A stretch of 64,000 nt of DNA. Source: an uncultured Verrucomicrobiota bacterium (GTDB lineage: Bacteria > Verrucomicrobiota > Verrucomicrobiia > Opitutales > Opitutaceae). The position numbers and the translations under genes were made by a program. Shown here in pieces: positions 1 through 8,463 of this stretch; within the stretch, counting starts at the first letter, position 1, and the number at the start of each line of letters is the position of its first letter. The DNA is taken from positions 1-64,000 of the forward strand of contig CAIUGM010000004.1 in assembly GCA_903898675.1 (NCBI GenBank), in the 5' to 3' direction. Under the pieces are notes generated by a model. The model searched no databases. It worked only from the letters and a program-made list of their open reading frames with translations, and was not told where the DNA came from.

Positions 1-13
1 CGCACTACTTCCT

Positions 14-60
14 GCTGTCCCGACTCCGGTCGGCCTACGGCCTCCCTCCGTCGGGACAGC
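14..60. terminator. Palindromic hairpin upstream of the carrier-protein gene
   Basis: Perfect 11-bp arms (14-24 and 50-60, GCTGTCCCGAC and its complement) enclose a smaller hairpin, GGCC-TAC-GGCC at 32-42. It could terminate a gene lying before the window or be a member of the palindromic repeats seen further on. There is no T-tract, so terminator function is uncertain. The remainder of 61-157 holds no gene and no clear promoter. Confidence 0.4.
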
Positions 61-157
61 GCTAACGACAACCGATAGATCAACCCATAACAACATCCCG
101 GACTAACACACGGGGTGGCTCGAAAACTTGAGTCCGGTCACCATCTTATCTTAATGC

Positions 158-523
158 ATGAGCGAATCCTTCCCTGTCCCCGACAAGTTGCGCGAGATCC
201 TGCGGGGATTTCCGGAGGAAACAGTGCGGGATTGCGCCGAGTTCAAGGCCACCGGGGACAAGTCCGCTTTTGACCGGGCGCTTCTGGGCCTGCTCTATTA
301 CCACCTGAGCCCCAGGCCGCCGCGGCCCCTCTCCACTTACCCCGGCACCACCGCCCTGGTCGCCGAACTCGGCCTGGACTCCATCACCATGGTGGAACTC
401 GTGTTCATCTTCGAGGACCTCTTCCAGGCCAAACTGCCCCAGGAAAAACTCGTCGGCATCGTCACGATCGACGACCTGCGGGCCCTGCTCCACAGTTCGT
501 TGCCCGCGGCTCCGGCCGGATGA
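158..523 (+). CDS. Acyl carrier protein-like protein
   Basis: This 121-residue protein carries the carrier-protein motif GLDSITMVEL, with Ser75 as the expected 4'-phosphopantetheine attachment site, followed by the usual acidic helix. It is longer than a standalone FabC/AcpP (about 80 residues) because about 55 residues precede the carrier domain. Its stop overlaps the start of the ketosynthase gene by four bases (ATGA), so the two are translationally coupled. Seen: motif and coupling. Inferred: it carries the acyl or ketoacyl chain handled by that ketosynthase, perhaps supplying acyl groups to the lipid genes downstream. The native partner and chain length cannot be told. Confidence 0.85.
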   Translation: MSESFPVPDKLREILRGFPEETVRDCAEFKATGDKSAFDRALLGLLYYHLSPRPPRPLSTYPGTTALVAELGLDSITMVELVFIFEDLFQAKLPQEKLVGIVTIDDLRALLHSSLPAAPAG

Positions 524-1806
524 GCGCGCCCGCCGCCAACACGAATCGGGTGGTGATCAGCGGACTCGGCTTTGTCTCGAGCATCGGCAACGACGCCGCC
601 GAGGTGACCCGCAACCTGCGCGAACTCCGGCACGGCCTCGCGCCCCACCCGTTCCTGCCCGGGATCGACCTCCCGGTCAAGGTTGCGGGCACGATCAAGG
701 GCTTCGACACGCGGTCCACGCACCACGCCGAATGGCGCTGGCCCGAGCGGTACACCTTTACCCGCGACATGCTGCGCAGCCTGCCGCCGCACGGCCTGCA
801 CGCCTTCTGCGCCGTCGAGCAACTGTTGGCCGACGCCCGGCTGACGCCGGAGTTGCTCGCCGACGGTGCGACCGGGCTGTTCACCGCCTCGGCCGGCTCC
901 CCGTTCCTGCAGCGCCATTACCTCAATCAGTTGCATGAATCCGCCGGCGGCCGCATCCATCCCATGGGGGTGGTCAGCACGATCCCGGGCACGCTGAACT
1001 TCAACCTCGCGCCGCACTACCACATCCAGGGCGCGGTCTGCGGCTTTGTCTCCGCCTGCGCCTCCACCGCCCACGCAATCGGCTACGCCAGCGACGATAT
1101 CCGTCGCGGCCGCCAGCAACGCATCCTCATCGTGGGCGCCGAAGATCTCACCAGCGAGTCCACCTATTCGTTCCACGGCATGCGGGCCCTTTCGCGCAAC
1201 GCCGATCCGGCCACGGCCTCGCGGCCCTTCGACCGCGACCGCGACGGCTTCGTGGGCACGGGCGGCGCCGCCGCGCTCCTGCTCGAGGAGGCCGGCAGCG
1301 CCGCGGCCCGCGGCGCGCCGGTCTACGGCGAAGTGCTCGGCTGGGGCCAGGCGTCCGACGGCTACAACATGGCGATCGCCGAGCCGGAAGGCCGCGGTCT
1401 GGCCGAAGCCATGCGCCGGGCCCTCGCCGACGCCGGGGTCGCGCCGTCCGCAGTGGATTACCTCAACGCCCACGCCACCTCAACGCCCGGCGGCGATCTC
1501 GCGGAGCTGCGCGCCATCAAGACCGTCTTCACCGCCGCCGGCGCCCGCCCCGCGATCAGCAGCACCAAGGCCCTGACCGGCCACGCCCTCTCGATGGCGG
1601 CGGCGCTCGAGACCGGCTTCTGCGCCCTGGCCTTGCGCGAGGGATTCACCCCCGGTCAGGCGCACCTCGTGAACCCCGATCCGGAATGCGCGGGCCTGCA
1701 CCTGCCGAGCGCGACCCTCCCCGCCGCCCCGGACATCATCTTGAAAAACAGCAGCGGCTTCGGCGGCAGCAACGTGGCGCTCGTCCTGCGGCGCTGGCGC
1801 GAGTAA
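520..1806 (+). CDS. Beta-ketoacyl-ACP synthase (FabF/KAS II-like)
   Basis: A 428-residue thiolase-fold condensing enzyme with an intact catalytic set: Cys180 in VSACASTAHA, His318 in NAHATSTPGGD, Lys350 and His355 in STKALTGHA. Length matches FabF and type II polyketide ketosynthases. Known role of the family: decarboxylative Claisen condensation of malonyl-ACP with an acyl group. It starts inside the stop codon of the adjacent carrier-protein gene, which argues for a dedicated carrier-synthase pair rather than housekeeping fabF (which normally sits with acpP, fabD and fabG). Which chain it elongates is unknown; the lipid-type locus that follows makes a specialised acyl chain a reasonable guess. 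Confidence 0.92.
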   Translation: MSAPAANTNRVVISGLGFVSSIGNDAAEVTRNLRELRHGLAPHPFLPGIDLPVKVAGTIKGFDTRSTHHAEWRWPERYTFTRDMLRSLPPHGLHAFCAVEQLLADARLTPELLADGATGLFTASAGSPFLQRHYLNQLHESAGGRIHPMGVVSTIPGTLNFNLAPHYHIQGAVCGFVSACASTAHAIGYASDDIRRGRQQRILIVGAEDLTSESTYSFHGMRALSRNADPATASRPFDRDRDGFVGTGGAAALLLEEAGSAAARGAPVYGEVLGWGQASDGYNMAIAEPEGRGLAEAMRRALADAGVAPSAVDYLNAHATSTPGGDLAELRAIKTVFTAAGARPAISSTKALTGHALSMAAALETGFCALALREGFTPGQAHLVNPDPECAGLHLPSATLPAAPDIILKNSSGFGGSNVALVLRRWRE

Positions 1807-1840
1807 GCGGCGCGACCGCGGTTTAGAAAACATGTCGCAG

Positions 1841-1880
1841 GCGCGTTGGAGCGCAACGACAACGTGGACGGCCGCAGGCC
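1841..1880. repeat. Dispersed intergenic repeat (copy of the 55,750 element)
   Basis: GCGTTGGAGC followed by ACGACAACGTGG closely matches 55,751-55,777, between other genes on the far side of the window. It sits in the 150-bp gap between two convergent genes (1807-1956). The end GGCCGCAGGCC can fold as a small hairpin. No coding or other signal was seen in this gap. Confidence 0.5.
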
Positions 1881-1956
1881 GGTCATGAGGCGCGGGGCGG
1901 GACAAGACACCACGCTTTCGCTGCTGCTCAAGCGCGGCTGCACAAACACATCCGCC

Positions 1957-2691
1957 CTAGCCGCGGCGGCGCCACACGGCCCGCCCGAAACGCGGCAGCC
2001 ACAGCGTGAAGACACTCACCTGATAGACCGCGAGCCCGCCCAGGAAAAACCCGGTCCAGCCCCGGGCCCCGGCCAGCGCCAGACCGCCAAAGGCCAGGAG
2101 CTGCTCCGCGAGTTTCGCCACCTGCCGCAGTTCGAAGCCCGCGACCGCGGGCAGGGTCGGTTCCGTCCGCACGCGCTCGCCGAAGCAGTTATCGAAGGTG
2201 TCTTCCATCTCCCGCTGGGCGAGCAGCAGCGCCGCCAGGCCCAGCCCGATTTCCCGGCCGTGCCGGGCCACCCAGCCGGAGCCCTCGTGCTGCGCCAGGA
2301 TGCCCACGGTGAAAAAAAACAGCGCCCAGAACAGCATGGTGCACAGGCCGTCGAGCATGCCGCCCACCGGGCTGAAACGCCGCGTCACCCGCGCGATGTT
2401 ACCGTCGACGCAATCGAGCACCTGCAGCCCCAGCGCGATCGCCACCACGCCCAGATAAGCGTGCGCCCCACCCCACCAAGCGACCACCGGCAGGGCCGCG
2501 GCACCGGCGAACATCGCCAGAGTCACGGCGTCCGCCGAAAGTCCCGCCGCCAAAAACAACGGCGTGAGGAAAAACGACAACGGCCGGTAGATCAGGTAGG
2601 CGAGAAACTCGGAGCGCTTTTCCTCCGCCGCCTTCTCCGGGGAATAGGAGGCGCGGACTTCGGCGAGGAGGCGGCGGTAGCGGGCGATCAT
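1957..2691 (-). CDS. CDP-alcohol phosphatidyltransferase family protein, variant active site
   Basis: A 244-residue membrane protein with the CDP-alcohol phosphotransferase signature D93-x2-D96-G97-x2-A100-R101-x8-G110-x3-D114, but the fourth aspartate of the canonical motif is replaced by Thr118. Several hydrophobic helices follow. Family members move a phospho-alcohol between CMP and an acceptor; the fourth aspartate is generally taken as the catalytic base. The change may mean altered activity or a degenerate enzyme. It lies 12 bases downstream of the exostosin-like gene and probably shares its transcript. With two other family members in this window, a lipid or glycan head-group role is likely, but the substrate is unknown. 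Confidence 0.8.
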   Translation of the reverse strand: MIARYRRLLAEVRASYSPEKAAEEKRSEFLAYLIYRPLSFFLTPLFLAAGLSADAVTLAMFAGAAALPVVAWWGGAHAYLGVVAIALGLQVLDCVDGNIARVTRRFSPVGGMLDGLCTMLFWALFFFTVGILAQHEGSGWVARHGREIGLGLAALLLAQREMEDTFDNCFGERVRTEPTLPAVAGFELRQVAKLAEQLLAFGGLALAGARGWTGFFLGGLAVYQVSVFTLWLPRFGRAVWRRRG

Positions 2692-2703
2692 GGCGTAAAT
2701 CTT

Positions 2704-3861
2704 TCAGTGCCGCTCCGCCGACCGCGCGGCCTGCTGGATTTTGGCGACCCAGTAGCCGAGGCTCAGCTGCGCGTCGATCGCCGGGCCGAGCCGCGGCTGC
2801 AGCGCGGTGCGCCACCGGGCGAGGTTGCCCGGCGTGATTTCCGTCCAGTCCCGCACCACGACCACGGGCAGCGCCTCGTCCTCGAACAGCGGATCGAGCG
2901 TCGAGGTGCGCACGATGGGAATCGTGCCGAGCAGCAGCGCCTCCCAGGTGCGAAAGCAGTCGAGGCCGTTGCCCCGGGGCGAAACCTCGAAGGCAAAGGC
3001 CGCGTGCCGCGCCCAGCACTCGCGCTGCCGCAGCCGCCGCGTCACGAAATGACAGCCGGGATTGCCCGCCAGTTCGCGCTGAGCCCGGGCGCGGTCCGGG
3101 AGTTCCTGCAGGTCGGGCGCCACCAGTTTCTGGTTCTGATGAAACGTGCAGAGCGCCTGCACCGGCCGCTCCGCCGGTGCCGGCAATCCGGCGCGCACCC
3201 GCTGGAGGACCGCCTGGTCGCCCATGTCGTTGCGCCGGACCGAGGCATCGAGCGGGGTGCGCCCGAGGGCCATCGTCAGGGCGAACCCGAGCCGCTTCTC
3301 CAGCTTGGTGTAGACGGGATTGTCGAGTCCGATGGGCATCCGCGTCAGCCGCGGATGCCGTTCCGGGATATCGCAATTCTGGGCGAACCAGTGCGCCACG
3401 CGCGGATCGTCCAGCAGGGCGCGGTGCCGCGCGACCCCACCGGCGTCGGAATCCCCTGTCACCAGCACCACCGGGTGCCGCAAGGCCGGCAGCAGGTGGG
3501 TGACGAAATCGTCGAGCAGGTCCGTCTTCACGTGCACCGTCGCGCCCGGCCCCAGTTCCGCCAGGGCCGGCACCAGTCGCGCCGGCGGGACCGCCGGCCG
3601 GTGCGCACTGCGTACGTTGGTGCCGAAATCGACCACGAAGTCGCACGCCTCGCGCAGTCCTTCGCTGTGTAGGAAGTGCACCGGAGCGCCGGGGTCGCAA
3701 TGGCAGGTACCGCCGCGGAAGTCCGCCGCCCGGAAGATCCGGCGGTCGTGCCGCCACGCCGCCCAGCGTTCCCGCCCGGCCTGCACGCCCGCCTGCACGG
3801 CCGATTCGAGCCGGAAGACGAACCGGCGGCGCGCGGTCGAAGCGGGGGAGGTCGGCGGCAT
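2704..3861 (-). CDS. Exostosin-like glycosyltransferase (GT47-type C-terminal domain)
   Basis: A 385-residue protein whose C-terminal third contains SPRGNGLDCFRTWEA then LLGTIPIV, the pattern of exostosin-like domains in which a nucleotide sugar is bound near a conserved glycine-rich turn and a Trp-Glu pair. No signal peptide is evident, so it is probably cytoplasmic. A paralogue with the same block (SPHGNGLDCYRTW) lies at 22,951-24,048, and both end with a similar LSLGYW/LSLAYW helix. It is the first gene of a two-gene minus-strand unit with the CDP-alcohol phosphotransferase. Donor and acceptor sugars are unknown. Family call is by pattern, not by search. Confidence 0.6.
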   Translation of the reverse strand: MPPTSPASTARRRFVFRLESAVQAGVQAGRERWAAWRHDRRIFRAADFRGGTCHCDPGAPVHFLHSEGLREACDFVVDFGTNVRSAHRPAVPPARLVPALAELGPGATVHVKTDLLDDFVTHLLPALRHPVVLVTGDSDAGGVARHRALLDDPRVAHWFAQNCDIPERHPRLTRMPIGLDNPVYTKLEKRLGFALTMALGRTPLDASVRRNDMGDQAVLQRVRAGLPAPAERPVQALCTFHQNQKLVAPDLQELPDRARAQRELAGNPGCHFVTRRLRQRECWARHAAFAFEVSPRGNGLDCFRTWEALLLGTIPIVRTSTLDPLFEDEALPVVVVRDWTEITPGNLARWRTALQPRLGPAIDAQLSLGYWVAKIQQAARSAERH

Positions 3862-3963
3862 GGGTGGACCGCAACCTTGCCCGCCGCCCGCGGCCTGTCA
3901 ACGCGCCCACCGCCGACGAAAATCCGCTCGCCTCCGGGCGCGTCGGCCCGCCACGCTGCGGAG

Positions 3964-5622
3964 ATGCAGGTATGGCGCGTCCTCCTTCGTTACGCGGGCT
4001 GGCGCCTCGCGATCTCGGTCGGCGGGGGAGTCGCGGCCGGCGCGGCGCTGGCCGCGCTGATGCGGCTGATCCACCGCGCCCTGACGATCCCCGCGGCCGC
4101 CACGGGGGGCGCCGCCCTCCAGTTCGGGCTGCTGCTGGCGGTCTATTTCCTCGGCAACGTCGCCGCCCAGCACGCCCTCAGTGAGGCCGCCGAGCGGCTC
4201 CAGTGGCAGCTGCGGCTGAAACTGCTCCGGCAGGTGCTGGCCACGCCGCTGCGCCAGCTCGAGCGCACGGGTCAGCCGCGCCTGTTCAACCTGCTCGGCG
4301 CCGACGTGCGCGTCCTGTCCGACTATTTTTGCGACCTGCCGGACGCGATCGTCAACCTGACGATCGCGCTGGGTTGTTTCGGCTACATGGCCTGGCTTTC
4401 GCCCGCGGCCATGTTCTTCAACGTGCTGTTTGTCGCCCTGGCCGCGGCCTGTTACCTCGGGCCGGAGCGGCTGGCGCAGCGCCTGGGCCACGCGGCGGCC
4501 GCGGCGCAAGACCGGCACACCGGCCAGCTGCAATACGCGCTGCAGGCGGCCAAGGGACTGATCCTCAGCCGGCCGCGGCGCGCCGACTTTATCGACGGCC
4601 ATTTCGCCGCCACCGGCACGACCGTGCGCGCGCTCACGGTCCGCAGCCGCCTGATCCACCTGCTGGCGGAGCGCTTCGCGGAAGTGATGGTGCTCGGCAA
4701 CGTCGCCTGCCTGCTTTTCGTGCTCCCGCACTTCATCGACCTGCCGGCCGCCACCGCCACGGGCGTGCTGCTCGCGGCCATCTTTGTCCGGCAGCCGCTC
4801 AAGGATTCGCTGGCCATCTTGCCCCGGACCCAGCGCGCCCGCGTGGCGCTCCAGCGGATGGAGGCCGCCGGACTCGACCCCTTTGCCCCCGACGATCCGC
4901 CGCCCGCGGCGGCCCCGGCGGCGCCCGGCGGATTCCGCGAACTCAGCTTCCAGGACGTGCGCTTCCAGTATGAGCCCGACCACGACCAACCCGGATTTTC
5001 CAGCGGGCCGTTCTCCCTCCGGGTGCAGGCCGGCGAAATCGTCTTCATCGTCGGTGGCAACGGCGCCGGGAAGACGACGCTCGCGAAGCTGCTCTGCGGA
5101 CTTTATCCGCCGCACTCGGGCCGGGTCATGCTGGACGGCGGGCCCGTCACCGACGAGGCCGGACGCACCGCCCAGCGCGACCGGTTCACCGCGGTGTTCA
5201 TGGAGGATCCGCTTTTCGGGCACGTGCTCGGCCTGCCCGCCGCCGCCGCCGAGGAGCGCGGACGCGAACTGCTGGCCCTGCTCCAGCTCGACCGCAAGGT
5301 GAGCCTGGACGGCACCGCCTTCACGACAACCGATCTCTCCCAAGGCCAGCGCCGTCGTCTCATCCTGCTCGCCGCGCTCCTGGATGAGCGGCCCGTCGTG
5401 CTGCTGGACGAGTGGGCCGCCGACCAAGATCCGCCGTTCCGCGAGTTCTTCTACTGCGAGCTCCTCCCGCGGCTCAGGGCGCAGGGTAAGACCGTCATCG
5501 TGATCACCCACGACGACCGCTATTTCGACCGGGCGGACCGCGTCTTGAAAATCGAGAGCGGTTGCCTGGTCGGCCCGGCCGCCGGCGGCAGCGCGCACCG
5601 CCCGCGGCCGGTCGAGACATGA
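3964..5622 (+). CDS. ABC exporter, fused permease-ATPase (cyclic peptide/PvdE-SyrD type)
   Basis: A 552-residue half-size exporter: transmembrane domain roughly 1-290, ATPase about 325-540. Walker A is GGNGAGKTT (364-372), the signature is LSQGQRRR and Walker B is VVLLDEWAADQDP. The LSQGQ signature and DEWAADQDP block are typical of the siderophore/cyclic-lipopeptide exporter family (PvdE, SyrD). Start ATG 3964 was chosen because an earlier in-frame ATG would read into the divergent exostosin-like gene. Its stop overlaps the next start by four bases, so it is coupled to the GINT1-like gene. No peptide synthetase is present nearby; a lipid-linked or glycosylated product is a more likely cargo (inference). 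Confidence 0.85.
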   Translation: MQVWRVLLRYAGWRLAISVGGGVAAGAALAALMRLIHRALTIPAAATGGAALQFGLLLAVYFLGNVAAQHALSEAAERLQWQLRLKLLRQVLATPLRQLERTGQPRLFNLLGADVRVLSDYFCDLPDAIVNLTIALGCFGYMAWLSPAAMFFNVLFVALAAACYLGPERLAQRLGHAAAAAQDRHTGQLQYALQAAKGLILSRPRRADFIDGHFAATGTTVRALTVRSRLIHLLAERFAEVMVLGNVACLLFVLPHFIDLPAATATGVLLAAIFVRQPLKDSLAILPRTQRARVALQRMEAAGLDPFAPDDPPPAAAPAAPGGFRELSFQDVRFQYEPDHDQPGFSSGPFSLRVQAGEIVFIVGGNGAGKTTLAKLLCGLYPPHSGRVMLDGGPVTDEAGRTAQRDRFTAVFMEDPLFGHVLGLPAAAAEERGRELLALLQLDRKVSLDGTAFTTTDLSQGQRRRLILLAALLDERPVVLLDEWAADQDPPFREFFYCELLPRLRAQGKTVIVITHDDRYFDRADRVLKIESGCLVGPAAGGSAHRPRPVET

Positions 5623-7385
5623 TCCAGCCCGCCACGGCCGCCGCCGCCGCTCCGGCCGAACCGCTCTGCGTCGTGACCGCCGCGAACGAAGCGTACTCGC
5701 GGTGCCTCTGGCAGTTTCTGCGCGGGCTGGAACGCGTGGGCTGGGACGCCACGGTGCTGGTTTACGACCTGGGCCTGGGCGAACGCCGCGCCGGACTGGA
5801 GCGACGTTTTCCCCGCGCGGTTTTCCGGACCTTTGACTTCGCGCGCCACCCGCCCCACGTCGCCCGGATCGGCAACTACGCCTGGAAACCCATATTGATC
5901 GCCGAGGTGGTGGGCGAACGGACGGGGGACGTGCTCTGGCTCGACAGCGCCACGTTGCTCCGCGAATCCCCCGGCGCCATTCATCGCCGCCTCCGGCGCC
6001 GGCCGATCTTCACGCTCTCGGGGCAGTCGACCCTGGCCCAGCATTGCGCCCCGCAGGTCCTCGCGGCCCTGGCCGTGCCCGCCCCGGCCCGCGACCGCCG
6101 CGAACAGGTCAGCGGCGTGGTCGGGGTGTGCGGGGATTCGCCGCTCGCCCGGGAGCTGATCGCCGAATGGTGCGCCCTGGCGTTGCGGCCGGAGCTCATC
6201 GACCCCGCGCCGGCCTTCCCCGACCACAAATTCGACCAGGCCCTGCTCTCCATCGTGCTGCACCCGCGGGTGCTGGCGGGCGAACTCGCGCTGTCCGGCG
6301 AGGACATTGACCTCAGCTGCCCGGATCCGGCGCGCTGGTTCTCCTCGCGGAACAAGGTGAATCCGGCGGTGCCCGGCTGGGCCGACCCGCTTGTGCGCAC
6401 CGGGTATTGGCTCGGCAAAACCTTCGACCAGGCGCTGTGGCGGGTGAAGCGGTTCAAGGCCACCCGGGTGAACGGCCTGCACCGCTGGCCGAAGGAGAAG
6501 TTCCAGGTCTTCGTGCAACGCGCCGAGGAAAATCCTGTCGCGCTTCCGGCGCCCCGCTGGAGCTACTACGCCGACCCCTTCCTGGCGGAGCGTGACAGCC
6601 GGCGCGTGGTGTTCGTCGAGGAATTTCAGTATCTGGAACACCGCGGCCGGCTGGTCGCCGTGCCGCTCGACGCGGGGCTTCGCGCCGGAACGCCGCAGCC
6701 GCTCGAACTGCGCGGCGGGCCGCCGGGCCACCTCTCGTATCCGTTCGTCTTCCCGCACGCCGGCGCCCTGTATCTCCTGCCCGAGTCCTCGGCCAACCGG
6801 GCGGTCGATTTGTTCGTCTGCGAGGAATTTCCGCTGCGCTGGCGCTGGGTGCGCCGACTGTTGGAGAACATCGACGCGGTCGACTCAAACCTGCTGCACC
6901 ATGACGGCCGCTGGTGGCTGTTCACCTTCGCCCGCCCGGCCGCCGCAGACGCGCGCGCCCTGCTGATTTTCCATACCGACGAGCTGGAGCACGGGCGCTG
7001 GGAACCGCACCCGGTCAACCGCGAGCGTCGTCACGCCGCAGCGCCGTTCGGCTCCGGCCGCGGAGCGGGTGCCTTTCTCCCGCTGCCCGACGGCACCTGG
7101 CTGCGCCCGATCCAGGCCAGCACCCGCTACTATGGCGAAGGCGTCCGGTTCATGCGCATCGACACGCTCACGCCCGATCTTTTCAGCGAAAGCGAATTTA
7201 CCGGCACGCATCCCGCCGCCGACCTCGCCCGCAAATTTCCGCTGCACCACCTCGCCGCCCATGGGGACGTGACGGCCTATGATGCCCGGCTGCGCGTGAG
7301 CTACGGCCAGCATGTCCCGTGGCCCCGCCGCTGGGCCACGGTGCCCGATGCCCGGATCGCGCAGCTGCCCGCGCCGCCGCGCTAG
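5619..7385 (+). CDS. Two-domain protein: GT-A-like N-terminus and GINT1-type beta-propeller
   Basis: A 588-residue protein. Residues about 15-300 look like a nucleotide-diphosphosugar transferase fold (NYAWKP and DVLWLDSAT, resembling DUF1647-like proteins). About 310-580 matches the propeller found at the N-terminus of plant glucosamine inositolphosphorylceramide transferase: WSYYADPFL, then HLSYPFVF, LLPES, DSNLLHHDGRWWLF. That propeller is also common in bacterial glycan clusters, so it does not by itself prove action on inositol-phosphoceramide. Start ATG 5619 overlaps the ABC-exporter stop by four bases. The gene ends on a CTAG shared with the convergent neighbour. Likely a glycan-modifying enzyme of the surface-lipid locus; substrate unknown. 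Confidence 0.6.
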   Translation: MIQPATAAAAAPAEPLCVVTAANEAYSRCLWQFLRGLERVGWDATVLVYDLGLGERRAGLERRFPRAVFRTFDFARHPPHVARIGNYAWKPILIAEVVGERTGDVLWLDSATLLRESPGAIHRRLRRRPIFTLSGQSTLAQHCAPQVLAALAVPAPARDRREQVSGVVGVCGDSPLARELIAEWCALALRPELIDPAPAFPDHKFDQALLSIVLHPRVLAGELALSGEDIDLSCPDPARWFSSRNKVNPAVPGWADPLVRTGYWLGKTFDQALWRVKRFKATRVNGLHRWPKEKFQVFVQRAEENPVALPAPRWSYYADPFLAERDSRRVVFVEEFQYLEHRGRLVAVPLDAGLRAGTPQPLELRGGPPGHLSYPFVFPHAGALYLLPESSANRAVDLFVCEEFPLRWRWVRRLLENIDAVDSNLLHHDGRWWLFTFARPAAADARALLIFHTDELEHGRWEPHPVNRERRHAAAPFGSGRGAGAFLPLPDGTWLRPIQASTRYYGEGVRFMRIDTLTPDLFSESEFTGTHPAADLARKFPLHHLAAHGDVTAYDARLRVSYGQHVPWPRRWATVPDARIAQLPAPPR

Positions 7386-8332
7386 TCGCGCGCCGGCCGC
7401 CACCGGTCCGCAAAGAAACGCAGCGCCACCGAGTTGCCCCGCGCCTCGTCGCGGGCGGCGCGATTCACGTTGGCGCCCAGGCTGGTGCGGTCGTACCGCC
7501 GCCGGTGCTCCCAGGGTTTGTAGTCCGTGAAGGCGAGCGGCAGGGGGAAAATCCATTTCCCGGTGCGACAATGCGCACTCAGCCACACGTCGTCGACAAA
7601 CCGCACCGCGGGCGGCGCGCCCGAAAAATCCCCGAGCGCCGCGAGATCGAAAAACCGCGGCCGCACCAGGTAGGAATGAACCCCCTGCACAATGTCCGTG
7701 CGTTCGGGCCGGCGCACCCGGTTCGCCCGCCGCGGCACATACGCGGCGCCGGCCAACCGCGCGCGCAGCGTCGTCGGACGGTCCACCAAGTCGGCGGGCA
7801 CGCGCCAGCCCGCCGCCGCGATCACCCCGTCCGGGCGGCGCGACGCCAGCGCCGCGTAGTTTTCCAGCAGCCGCGGATGATAGATGCGGTCATCATCGAC
7901 CACCACGACCGCCTGGTCCGGCCCAACCGCCGCGAGCGTGGAGAGAAACTTGGTCGCCGGGCCCTCGTCGGCCACCTGCACCACCGTCACGCACCGCAGG
8001 GCGGTGATCCAAGCCGGCACCGGACAATCCCGCCGTTCGCGCTCGCTCCACGCCGGCACGCAAAGGCGGATTTGTTCCGGCGCCGCCGTCTGCCGCAGCA
8101 GGCTTTTCAAGGTTGGCGCGACGGCCTCGATCCGGCTCGGGATCGTCGTCAGCGTCACCACCAGGCCGGAGCGTCGCGGATTCGCGGCGCAAAATTCGTC
8201 CAGCCGGGCGGGCGATGTCCGGCGCAGGCACCACTCGTCCCACCACGTCGCGAGGAGGTTTTCGCCGGTGAAATAACACGCCAGGGCGTAACCGCCCGCC
8301 CCCACTCCCACGAGACACACCAGGGCAATCAT
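7382..8332 (-). CDS. Membrane-anchored GT-A type glycosyltransferase
   Basis: A 316-residue protein starting at ATG 8332 with an N-terminal hydrophobic segment (about residues 2-21), then VVTLTTIPSRI (a typical strand-turn of small GT-A enzymes) and a metal-binding run VVVVDDDRIYH. A later acidic pair sits in RFVDDVWLS. The upstream extension of its reading frame was rejected because it only shadows the neighbouring phosphotransferase gene. It converges on the propeller gene with a 4-base overlap that supplies both stop codons. It lies downstream of the EPT/CPT-like gene across a 131-bp gap. Donor and acceptor are unknown. Confidence 0.7.
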   Translation of the reverse strand: MIALVCLVGVGAGGYALACYFTGENLLATWWDEWCLRRTSPARLDEFCAANPRRSGLVVTLTTIPSRIEAVAPTLKSLLRQTAAPEQIRLCVPAWSERERRDCPVPAWITALRCVTVVQVADEGPATKFLSTLAAVGPDQAVVVVDDDRIYHPRLLENYAALASRRPDGVIAAAGWRVPADLVDRPTTLRARLAGAAYVPRRANRVRRPERTDIVQGVHSYLVRPRFFDLAALGDFSGAPPAVRFVDDVWLSAHCRTGKWIFPLPLAFTDYKPWEHRRRYDRTSLGANVNRAARDEARGNSVALRFFADRWRPARD

Positions 8333-8463
8333 GCGAGGGACCGCGCCATTGCGGCCGACAAACCCAACCCCCGGAGAAATCCCGGACGACTTGAGGCTGG
8401 GCCGGCGATGAACATCAAGGGACAATATCGGCGGGGCCGGCCGCGGTCGGCAAGTGCCAAGCG

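Noticed and set aside
337-1473. Minus-strand open frame opposite the ketosynthase
   Set aside because: It is a shadow of the ketosynthase with low-complexity composition; the plus-strand gene has a full catalytic set.
1846-3672. Long plus-strand open frame of 608 residues
   Set aside because: It is antisense to the CDP-alcohol phosphotransferase and exostosin-like genes; its sequence is Arg/Gln-rich with no motif, a GC-driven shadow.
3964-5622. Cyclic peptide or siderophore cluster, because of the PvdE-type exporter
   Set aside because: No NRPS, siderophore or precursor-peptide gene is nearby; the rest of the locus is lipid and glycan synthesis.
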